The notes under the pieces were generated by a model. The model was not told the origin of the DNA. It made no database searches and saw only the letters and a list, made by a program, of their open reading frames with translations. 42,643 nt of DNA, taken from assembly GCA_015680685.1 (NCBI GenBank), contig MNCI01010839.1, forward strand, positions 1 through 42,643. The letters are read 5' to 3'. Position numbers and translations under genes: made by a program. The stretch is from Gnetum montanum (Eukaryota; Streptophyta; Gnetopsida; Gnetales; Gnetaceae). Shown in pieces: positions 32,954-42,400 of this stretch (position 1 is the first letter of the stretch; each line of letters opens with the position of its first letter).

Positions 32954-33904
32954 AGCAACTTGATAGAGGCTTTGTCCTTGGCCACCTGACTAGACAACAT
33001 CGCACCATGTTCAGTAGTACATGGGATTGTGGGAAATGAAATTTGTATTTGATAGGGAAAGGAAAACTGTGGGGATTTGGGAGGAATCAAGGTTGTGTAT
33101 AAGGGTCATGCTAATCCGTGTCAATAGCCATTGTTTAGCAGACTCAAAATCAAGACATGAGATGTGCGTTCTTTGGCGGAACAAGACTCTTGGTTTGTGT
33201 CCGAGAGTACTTGTTGGCAAAACCAAAGCTACATGATGATGTGTTGCATTCTTTGGAGGAATAGGACCCTTGTTTAGTGTTTAAGGGGGAAACTGTTGGC
33301 GGAGAGCCAAAGCCATGCAACGAGATGTTTCTTGATTGTTTTAGACATGAGCATTTTCTTTCGAGACCATTGTTGTCCCATCTTGTGTTTTATGCAGGAA
33401 GTGACAACGCCTTTTTTTTATTCTTCTGCTTATGCTAAAATGCCATGTTGTGGGTTGCAACCACTTAGGACTGGTGGGATATGCAATGGTATGTTCGATG
33501 TTTCGGGCTGTACCGAATGTGTTCAGGATGTAGCCAAGTATAAGGTGTTGAGGGATAGGCGGGATATGAAATGGGGGATGTACTAGTGAATGGTTTGATT
33601 TAGTCTTGTCACATGCGCTACAAACAATGTCTCACCTTGATGCTTATGATAAAGTGCCTTCTTGTACGAACACCTCTGAGTGTCAACCTGCAAACACAAC
33701 TCCAAGGAGACAAGAAAACCATGAGTGAATAAGCATGCTTAGACTTAAAATAGAAACTAATGAAATGAAGGCATTGGATGAGAGTTCAGGCACTGTATAT
33801 GAATGGCGGCAATGTTGGTAGGATCGGCTGATGGTGAGCAATGCAGCGATTCTGATGAAGTTTGAATGTAGCCATAGATTGAAGAACCAGAGATGAACTT
33901 GCGA
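32954..33904 (-). other. 3' internal region of element 4
   Basis: Matches the element 6 3' region in order. It holds repeated blocks with TTGGCGGAACAAGACTCTTG and TTTGGAGGAATAGGACCC (33165-33310), a short T-run near 33410, and a block ending in the acceptor-like GTGTTTGCAG|GTTGACAC (complement near 33685). No gene recognised. Confidence 0.6.
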
Positions 33905-34320
33905 TTTTATAGTCTTAGCAGACTATCATGGGTTAGTTTTATGTCATGAACCATTGGACACTTCCTGTTTAGCATCGTGGCGGATGGTACATTGCCAGTT
34001 TCTAGTCTTAGCAGACCGTGAAGAGGCAAACCAGTTTATAGTCTTAGTGGACTCTGGCAAGTGGGACTATGGCAGTTTACTGTCATACCAGACGGGTGCT
34101 AGTTTATTGTCATTGCAGACACTGTGTGGTATCAGTTTATAATCATGATGCCAGGACGAGCTATGGTATCAGTTTTAAGTCATGATTCCATGGCTGTTCT
34201 ATGGTATCAGTTTACCGTCATGATTCCAGAACGAGCTGTGGTATCAGTTTATAATCATGATTCTAGGACTCTCTGTGTTATCAGTTTATAGTCATGATGC
34301 CAGGACTCGCACGTACCTGA
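33905..34320 (-). repeat. Post-integrase tandem array of element 4
   Basis: Two unit types on the + strand: AGTTTATAGTCTTAGCAGAC (33910-34100) and GGTATCAGTTTATAATCATG (34130-34310), about 30-58 bp apart. It starts directly beyond the pol stop. Confidence 0.85.
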
Positions 34321-34328
34321 GCTTGTAT

Positions 34329-36362
34329 TCAAATATGGAATAATTTCAAGAACAAGTGATTGGTTGGATTTGCAAGCTCATGCCCTTCCATATCAGCTAA
34401 CTTAAATGCTCTGTTGTCGTATGCTTTAGTGACCAAGTAGGGCCCTTCCCAATTGGCTGAGAATTTGTCCGAGTGTTCCCGAACGGCCTTAAGTACAAGG
34501 TCACATTTTTTGATGGGGTGCCTATGAATGTCATGCCGATGACGTTGTCGTTGTTGTTTTTAGTACCATTCGATCTGATCGAGTGCACGTATGCGTTCCT
34601 CCTCCACCGAATCCAAGTCAATGATGCGTAGATCATTATTTTTCTCTTTGTCCAGGAGTCCAAAGAGTGTGATCCTTAAATATGGTACTTGTAATTCCAA
34701 GGGTAAAACAACTTCTGAATTGTAAATAAGGTTATATGGCATTTTACCTGTTGAATTTTGATGCATCGTGCGATATGCCCACAGTGTGTATACCAGCTGT
34801 TCGTGCCATCTTCTCTTGCTTTGGGTAAGCATCTTTTTAAGTACTGTAATGATGGTTTTGTTTGTGGCCTCTACTTGCCCATTGCTCTGAGGGTAGTAAG
34901 GGGATGAAAATGAGTTTTTGATCCCTAGACTTTCACAGAAGGTTTTGGTTTCGGCACTGCTAAATTGTGGTCCGTTGTCAGTGATGATGGTCATGGGGAT
35001 GCCAAAATGGGTCACGATGTTTTCAAGAATGAAGTTGCACATGTGTTTAGATATGGTTTTTCGAAGGAGAACAGCTTCTACCCACTTCATGAAATACTCT
35101 GTCGTGGTTATGATGAAACTGTGCCCTACAGAAGATGAGGGTGTTATTGGTCCGATAAGGTCCAACCCCCACTTTTGAAAGGGCCATGTGATTTGTGCTG
35201 TATGCAACTCATTTGGTGGGACATGGATTAGATTACCATGTCTTTTACATGTACTACATGTTTTAGCCTTGGAGAGACAATCATACTTCATGTGTGGCCA
35301 ATAATAGCCTAAGCGCCTTATTTTCGTTGCCATTGCTTTTGGTGCTATATGTCTTCCGCATAGTCCATCATGTACTTGCTCAACGATGGTTTGGGCATCA
35401 GTGCTACTAACGCATATTAGCAATATGCCTTCGTAGGATCAATGACACAATGTGTCCCCTACTAATGCATATTGCTAAGAACGCTTGTGTACTGCTTCTT
35501 TTTGTGCATTCGTTAAGTGTTGCGGTGTTTCACTACGTAGAAGGTACTCTTTTATGTCTCCATACCTTTCTACCGTGTGTGTTGTACTAACAGATGCAAT
35601 TGGCAACGCATCTAGAGTATCGGTTATTGGTTTGGCACAGCTGATTATGGAGCTCAGCAATGTATGGAACATTTTAGATGATATGTTTAATGCTAGGGTG
35701 GCCAGTGCATCTGCAATGGTATTATCGTTTCGAGAGATGTGTTGCACGTCCATGTTTTTAAATCGTTTTATTAAATATTTGGCTAAGTCACAATATGGTT
35801 GTAAATGTTGTGCTTTGCATGTATAAATGTCTGTGACTTGGTTTAAGACTAGTTGTGAGTCTCCCCTAACCACAAGTCGTGTGATGTCTAAAGCTAGTAC
35901 TTCTGTAAGACCTCTAAGGAGACCTTTGTACTCTGCTATGTTGTTGGTACAGTGAAAGTTGAAACGATAAGCAAAGGGGCAGATCTCCCTGGAGGGATAG
36001 GTGATAACGATGGCAGCACTTTCCCCTCTAGAGGTAGATGCACCATCAAAATTCAAGATGGCTTCGTAGTCATCGGGCACTATGTCTATTGCACTTACAT
36101 TTTTGTCGGGGAATTCTGGCTCTATCGTTGCTTGATCGTGTGTTGGCGATGCAGTCATTTGATTTGCTATGGCTTGACGCTTAACTGATGACTGCGCTAC
36201 ATAGTGTAGGTCAAACTCAACTATCATGGCTTTCCAATAGGCTATTCAACTTGTCTCATAAATGTTTCCCATGATGGCTCTGAGCACATTATCCTTGCAG
36301 ATTATGTTTACTTGGTTACAAAAGAGGTAATGTCACCATTTATTTAAGGAAAAGGTTAGGGC
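34329..36362 (-). pseudogene. Element 4 pol fragment: gRH tail, aRH, integrase, few stops
   Basis: A single frame with about five stops (TGA near 36330 and 36247, TAG 35477-35475, TGA near 35440, TAA near 34562). The gRH tail ends in FDLHYVAQSSVK. The aRH keeps all four acidic residues (NFDGAST, NIAEYKGL, RGDSQLV, IADALATLA). Integrase (ORF from 35423) has His18, His25, Cys56 and Cys59 of the zinc site and Asp88 (GLDLIG), Asp149 (TDNGP) and Glu185 (NGQVEATNK) of the DDE triad. It ends with GPYLVTKAYDN and TGA 34329-34331. The domain order gRH-aRH-INT is the usual Tat order. Confidence 0.9.
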
Positions 36363-36892
36363 TGTGCCAACCGAAATCGTCAGTGCGAGGCTAGAACGTT
36401 ACGGCCACCGAAAGATCAGCGGACAAGCACAGTCGACCCTGCCTCCGCTTGAGGGCGAGCTGGAGTGGACGAAGGCAGAGTGCCTTGAATGGTCCGCACG
36501 CGGATCAAGCAAGGACTTCCCCAACGTTTGCCACTACAACACGTTGGGTTATACGTAAACAATGCACGTTAAATGTAAACCGTAAACAAGCACGATAATG
36601 TAAATGAGCCTGTAAACATAAACTGAAAAAACGAAGAAAACTGCAATAAATCTGAGCAAAATGTAAACTGTTTTATATTGAGAATTGATTACAAAGTGCA
36701 CCGGTCCAAACACAGTTGTGGCTTTGACACAAGGCGGACGAAAGGCCCCGACGTGTACAGGGATGACTTGGCTTTGGTTTGCAGCGTAATTGCTCTTGGT
36801 CTGCTCTGTTAGAAATTTTGTCCCCCCTAAAAACGCAGAAAACTGGGCTATTTATAGGGGTAGGGTTACCGGGAAAATCGGACTGGGAGACA

Positions 36893-37045
36893 CGTGGGCG
36901 TATACGCTGGGTGTATACGCTACATCAGTCCGGATTTAATTTACAAGTGTTACATTTACTGGCGTATATGCTATGGACGCTGAGCGTAGAGGATGCCAGC
37001 GTAAGCGTATAGCACGCCAGCGTAAGCCAAAAATGTACCCAGCGT
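36893..37045 (-). repeat. GCGTATACGC motifs between the TATA box and tandem repeat of LTR E
   Basis: Scattered GCGTATACGCTGGGTGTATA, GGCGTATATGCT and AGCGTATAGC motifs immediately upstream of the TATA box on the element strand, equivalent in place to the array of LTR D. Confidence 0.7.
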
Positions 37046-37084
37046 ATACACATGAAAATGCTTCATTTTAAGGTCAAAAATTGA

Positions 37085-37600
37085 TTTTTGGGTGCCCAAG
37101 AGCTACTGGGAACCTTGGGAAAGGTCCTAGGGGGTCTGGACGCTCGATTCTGGCACGTTTTGATGCATTTTTGGGGCCCGAAAGTCTATCTACGCTGGCC
37201 TTACGTCGGGCGTGTAGGAATGGAAGACCATCATTCGGAGCCCAAAATTCAATTTTCAAGTGCCTGAGACCTACTGGGAACCTTGGGGAAGGTCCTGGGG
37301 GGTCCAAACGCTCGATTCTGGCACGTTTTGATGCATTTCTGGAGCCCGAAAGTCTGTCTACGCTGGCCTTACGCCGGGCGTATACGCTGGGCGTGCAGGA
37401 ATGGAAGACCATCATTCGGAGCCCAAAATTCGATTTTCAAGTGCCTGAGACCTGCTGGGAACCTTGGGGAAGGTCCTGGGGGGTCTAGACGCTCGATTCT
37501 GGCACGTTTTGATGCATTTTTGGGGCCCGAAAGTCTGTCTACGCTGGCCTTACGCCGGGCGTATACGCCAGGCGTATACGCCGGGCGTGTAGGTCAGCGT
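37085..37600 (-). repeat. Threefold 168/181-bp tandem repeat in LTR E U3
   Basis: Three copies marked by TGCC..GAG.CCTACTGGGAACC at 37093, 37261 and 37442 and by GCTCGATTCTGGCACG. Copy 2 is 13 bp longer than copy 1 because of an extra GTATACGCTGGGC. Copy 3 has further GCGTATACGCC units. ORFs on both strands here are repeat by-products. Confidence 0.85.
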
Positions 37601-37802
37601 ACAGGATGCATACTTAGTGAAGAGCTCAAGATTTGCCAAGTTTGATGCCAGATGTCATCGTAGTCTTCTGTGGGTCCCAGGGAACTTTTACTTGCTTGCT
37701 TTGACTTCGTTTGATGCTATTTTGAGGCTTTCAAGCTTGGTCATGCTGAGGACCAACATGACTTAGCTTAATTTCTGTCTTCAAGTGTTAGCCAAAATTT
37801 TT

Positions 37803-37883
37803 GTGGTGTTTCATTGGCCCCTCTTTGTTGACGTCTGGAGGAATTGACCCGAGAGGCGTCGACAAAGAAGTACAAAACACCAC
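37803..37883 (-). promoter_or_regulatory. PPT hairpin at the LTR E border
   Basis: Arms CTTTGTTGACGTCT and AGGCGTCGACAAAG on the + strand, extended by GTGGTGTTT versus AAAACACCAC. The purine tract CAAAGAGGGGCCAA lies in the LTR-side arm. Confidence 0.7.
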
Positions 37884-38989
37884 AAGCAAACAAGGTGCAA
37901 ACATTATCCTTGAGCACTTGGCCAGATGTCATCGCACTGTGTTCAAAAGTACTTGGGATTGGGAAATGGAGCTTGTAGTTGGATTGGGAGATGGAAATTA
38001 TGGGGATTGGGATTGATCGAGGGATTATGCATGGTAAAGAGAATGCTCTAGTGTGTATACGGGTCATGCTGATCCTTGTCAATAGCCATTGTTTAGCAGA
38101 CTCGGAATCAAGGCATGAGATGTGCATCCTTTGGCGGAACAAGACTCTTGTTTAGTGTTTAAGAGGACTTGTTGGCCATGTGATGGTGGGTTACGTTCTC
38201 TGGAGGAACAGGCCCTTTGTTTGGTGTTAAAGAAAACCTGTTGGTGGAGAGCCAAAGCTACGCAATGAGATGTTACTTGAGCTTTTGAGACATGAGTGTT
38301 TGTTTCCAAGACAACTGCCTTCCCGCCTGGGGCTTATGGGAAGTGCCAAAGGTCTTGTGGTTCATTTTGCTCTTTGCTCTTTTCTTTTTCTTTCTTTTTC
38401 TTTTTTTGTTTTTGCTCTTTTTTTTTGTTGTTTTTTTTTTGTTTTTTCTTTTTTTTTTTTTTTTTGGAAAGAGCTTTCTTTCAATTTTGCACTCATGCTC
38501 ATGTGCCATATTGTGTGTTGCAGTTGCTTGAGAGTGTCATAGCATGTAACAGTAGGCTCAAATTTTTGGGGTGTACTGGGTGTATCTGGGAAATGTAACT
38601 GGGTAGGAATGGGAATAAGAGTGTTGGGGAAATGGAGAATGTATTGGGAACTGGGAATGTACTTTTGACCAGATTGATTAACCTGGTTGCGTGCGTCAGA
38701 AACAATGTGGCCCCTTGTCACCGTGATGAAGTGTATCCGTGTACGAGCACCACTGGGTGTCATCCTGCAAACACAACTCCAAGAAGACAAGAAAACCACA
38801 AGTGAATGAGTTAGCGAACACTTCAGGCATGAATGTGACTGATGCAAATGGAGGCACCATGTGAAACTTAAGGCAAACAGAATGAGCAGCAATAGTGTTG
38901 TCATAGCCGGTGTGATGAATGATGCAGCAGGCATTGAAGAAGAAATGTCATGAATTACAGCAGCAGATGAATGTTCCAGAAATGATGTG
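37884..38989 (-). other. 3' internal region of element 6 with long pyrimidine tract
   Basis: Homologous to 32954-33904. It has repeated TTTGGCGGAACAAGACTCTTG and TCTGGAGGAACAGGCCC blocks (38125-38265), a T-rich tract of about 100 bp (38365-38466; purine-rich on the element strand), and the acceptor-like GTGTTTGCAG|GATGACACC (complement near 38765). Lys-rich and Phe-rich ORFs are artefacts of the tract. Confidence 0.65.
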
Positions 38990-39265
38990 GCCAGTTTATA
39001 GTCTTGGCGGACTGTCGTGGGTTAGTTTTACGTCATAACCCGTTGGACGTTGCTAGTTTATCGTCGTAGCGGACGGTATGATGCTAGTTTATAGTCGTGG
39101 CGGACTATGAAGAGGCAAGCTAGTTTATAGTCTTAGTGGACTCTGGTGAATGAGTGTGACAGTTTAGTGTCATGTCGGACAGAGCTCTGTGGTGTCGGTT
39201 TACCGTCATGACGCCAGGACATTCTGTGGTATCAGTTTTAAGTCATGATGCCAGGACTGTCAGGG
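38990..39265 (-). repeat. Post-integrase-type tandem array of element 6
   Basis: Units on the + strand such as CCAGTTTATAGTCTTGGCGG and GGTATCAGTTTTAAGTCATG, matching the two unit types of the element 4 array in the same order. Here the array follows gag almost directly. Confidence 0.85.
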
Positions 39266-39294
39266 TGGATGCATGCATGTGCGTCCGTACGATC

Positions 39295-39310
39295 CTGTAA
39301 ACAAAAGCAA
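39295..39310 (-). other. Splice acceptor-like site between gag and the array
   Basis: On the - strand TTGCTTTTGTTTACAG|GATCG is a strong plant acceptor match (AG at 39296-39295). In a full element the pol frame would be expected after it, as at 13196/13197 in element 2. Here it joins post-INT sequence. Confidence 0.4.
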
Positions 39311-39392
39311 CTAGAGAAAACAATGTTAAATAGCCACTGCAGAAAACATGAATTGAAATGCACAAGTGAATAGAAAATAATGTGAAAAGGTT

Positions 39393-39475
39393 CTAGTTTA
39401 AGGCCTTTTCGGGCCACGTGTTCTAGTTTAAGGCCTTTTCGGGCCATGGTTTAGTTTAAGGCCTTTTCGGGCCAC
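39393..39475 (-). repeat. Post-protease array of element 6, three 29-30-bp units
   Basis: Three nearly identical units of TTTAAGGCCTTTTCGGGCCA (+ strand). The gag stop codon lies in the first unit. Confidence 0.9.
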
Positions 39476-42400
39476 ATGCAAGCGTGCAAGCTAGTGCAAT
39501 GCAAACTAAGGTGACGTATGCACAACGAACAAAGGTGAAGAGTGGGCGGGGATTAGACGTGTCTTTGGCCGCAAGGGAGTCTTGATTATGTGGTTGTTTC
39601 TTAGTCGGACATGGTCTAGGAGGCGTGCTAGTTTGCTCTAGGAGGCTTTCAGTTTTTACCCCTTGTTCGGGCATTTTAGCTCTAGGTGTTGTGTTTGTTG
39701 TTGTGGGTGTTGCTTCAAGAGGCTCCTCTTCCAAGACCTGTGACATGTCCATGTTGTGGTCAGCTTGAAAAGGAGTGTTGTCGCCATGTATAATGACTTG
39801 TCCACCTTCGTATGGAAGGTGGATTTCTTGATGTATCGGTGAGGAAACGGCTCGTTGTTGTGCTAGCCAAGGTCTACCAAGAATCATGTTGAAACTGGGC
39901 ATCTCTTCTATGACAGTGAATTCTGCGCTAGTGGGGAATTGTTCACCTGCCACAAAGGCTAAGTTGATTGTGCCCTTAACTGTGACACATGATCCATTGA
40001 AAGATTTTAAACACATGGTTTTTGTTGGCATGATCTCATCTGCCATGCCTAGTTTGTCGATGACGGAGTATAGAACTACGTTTGTTGCCGCACCGTCATC
40101 AACGTGCACTCTACGAATGGTACATTGCCCAACACGTACACTAATCGATAATGGAGCTGTTGTGACTTCCCCTCGTTTGGGGTTGACTTTAACTGCATCG
40201 TCACGGAAGGCTAAGGTGTTGGAACCCAATTCTTGTGGTGTGTGTTGTGAAATCGTTGCACGGATGGATTCCATGTTAGCAGGGATGTTCTCTGTAACAG
40301 GAATGGACGCTAGTGTTTGTGCTAAGGCTTCACGATGAGCCGATGACGTCATGACCAGGTCGTACAAACTCATGGTTGTGTTCTTTTGTTTGAGCGTTTG
40401 TTTCACCTGGGCCAGTGTAGCTACAAAGTCTGTGTTGTCTGCCGTTGTGTTGGTTGCCTCTATATGGGTTGAGGGCTTGGGCCTGGTTTGTTTGGGATTA
40501 GGGGCAGGGCCCCCAGTGTTTAGTTGTTGTATATTAGGTGTGTCCTTTGTTTCAGCTGTGGGTATTGTTCGTTGTTCGTTTGTCCTCTTCTGCTGCCATT
40601 TGGTAGGCTTATCCGTGTTGTTGGCAGGGTTGACTCTTAAGGGAGGGGAGGTTGAGATGTTTCCTACGGTTGGGCACTGGGTAGGTGAGGGGCCATCGCG
40701 TGGTGGCACCTTTATGACAAATGGTAGTTTGGGAGGTGTCGTTGTTGTTTGACTAGCTTGTTGTGGCACCTTGATAACGAAGGGTTTCTTTGTTGTTGTC
40801 GTTGGTGCAACATGCCAGTTTAACGTCTTAGCGGACGTCTGTGGTGGCACTTTGACCACAAAAGGTGTTTTCGGTGCTCGGGATTGCATTGAATCTTGCC
40901 AGTTTAACGTCTTAGCGGACGTCTGTGGTGGCACTTTGACCACAAAGGGTGTTTTCGGTGCTCGGGATTGCATTGAATCTTGCCAGTTTAACGTCTTAGC
41001 GGACGTCTGTGGTGGTACTTTGACCACAAAGGGTGTTTTCGGTGCTCGGGATTGCATTGAATCTTGCCAGTTTAACGTCTTAGCGGACGTCTGTGGTGGT
41101 GGTACTTTGACCACGAAAGGTGTCGTCGGTGCTCTAGGTGGCACCTTGATGATGATGGGAGGCCCCTTGCTCATGGAGGTGGAGGGGATTGTTGCCTTGC
41201 TGGGAGGCACACGAATCACAAAAGGTTGTCGCACAGGTTTAGGCTTACTATCTATGCCAATGGAGTTTATGACATAGGGGGCATCGTCTGTGCTCGGTTG
41301 ATTCAAGGTGTTGATGTTCAGTTGGCCCCGTTCTATCATTGCTTGTAGATCATCCTTTAACGCACGACAGGTGTCGGTATTGTGACCGGACATTTGGTGG
41401 TAGTGACAGAATTGGTCTAGCTTGAAGTGTCGTGGAACTGGGGGCTCATTTGGTGCTGCTAAGGTGGGATTCCTTAGTAGCTCGCAGTACCTATCGTGTC
41501 GGCGGCGAGCATTCTCCGCTACGTGTTTGTATTGGATTTGCCCGGCTTTAAGGAGGTGCTCTAGTAGTTCCGAAGGTCTCGCAGGTAGCGGTGTGTACTT
41601 AGAGCGATCTTTGCGCTGAAAGTTGGGCCTTGGGGTGGCCCCTGTTGTTGTAGGTGGGTTGGTACTGGTGTTAGTTGTTTTTGTGCTTGCGGCCACAGTT
41701 TCCGTTGTTGCCTTTTGTTTGGCAACGTGTTGGTTCTTGTAAGCCACATAGGCGGGGTCATTGCTGGCTTGTGCAGCTTGTTCAATGTTCTTGATCTGTG
41801 TGAATGCTTGGCTCAACGTTTGAGCGCTTAGGTAGTACAGTTTTGACTTAATGAAGTCATTCACGGCTCCCTTCAGAATTGTAAGCAAATACTTTTCAGG
41901 GATGGGCTCATGAAGTTCGTTAAGGGCTGCACTCCATCGTTGGATGAACTTTTGCACAGGCTCAAATGGTGCTTGTTTCACCTGTATCAGACTATCTAGT
42001 GTGGCTTTAGTCTTGAGGTTGTACTTAAACCACATAACGAACTGATGTAACAGATCCTCCATAGAGGATATGGAGTTACGAGGCAAGGCTCGGTACCAGT
42101 CCAAGGCTACACCCATTAGGGACATAGCGAACACTCGCAAGATTGCGTGGGGCCAAGCTTGAAGCAATAGAGTTTCTGATCGAAACGTGACTAAGTGAGT
42201 GTTTGGATCTCCCTCCCCATTGTACTTGGTTAACTGGGGCAATGCGATTCCCTTGGGTAAAGCTAACAGTGGCACTGAAGAGCTAATTGGATCATCGCGA
42301 TAGAAATCCAGTACATTAACTTGTTTAGTGTTGTCAGCTTTGAGTTGCTTTATCTCATCCGCTAATGCTTGCATCATTTGTTTTGCTTCTGCCCACTCTT

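Larger units (their letters stand above)
31535..36362 (-). mobile_element. Element 4: Tat-type retrotransposon, 3' part (gRH-aRH-INT-array-LTR D)
   Basis: Right to left: tail of the RT-linked RNase H, complete aRH, complete integrase, array, 3' region, PPT hairpin and LTR D. It is inserted into the aRH of element 3 at 31535 and itself cut at 36362 by LTR E. Better preserved than element 3. Confidence 0.85.
36363..37813 (-). repeat. LTR E, 3' LTR of element 6
   Basis: It starts TGAAACACCACAAAA and ends TTGGCACA at 36363. The last 180 bp match LTR D closely. TATAAATAG lies at 36848-36856. U3 has GCGTATACGC motifs and a threefold tandem repeat (37085-37600). Flank AGGGC (36358-36362) is a candidate target-site copy. 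Confidence 0.8.

Noticed and set aside
37074-37645. Three overlapping repetitive ORFs on both strands
   Set aside because: They follow the threefold tandem repeat in LTR E U3. A step of 168 bp keeps frame by chance, and the 181-bp step does not.
38362-38934. Lys-rich and Phe-rich ORFs on both strands
   Set aside because: They are translations of the T-rich tract and its flanks, with no homology or conservation.
40351-41277. Long + strand ORFs opposite gag
   Set aside because: They are shadows of the intact - strand gag-PR and its 84-bp repeats.
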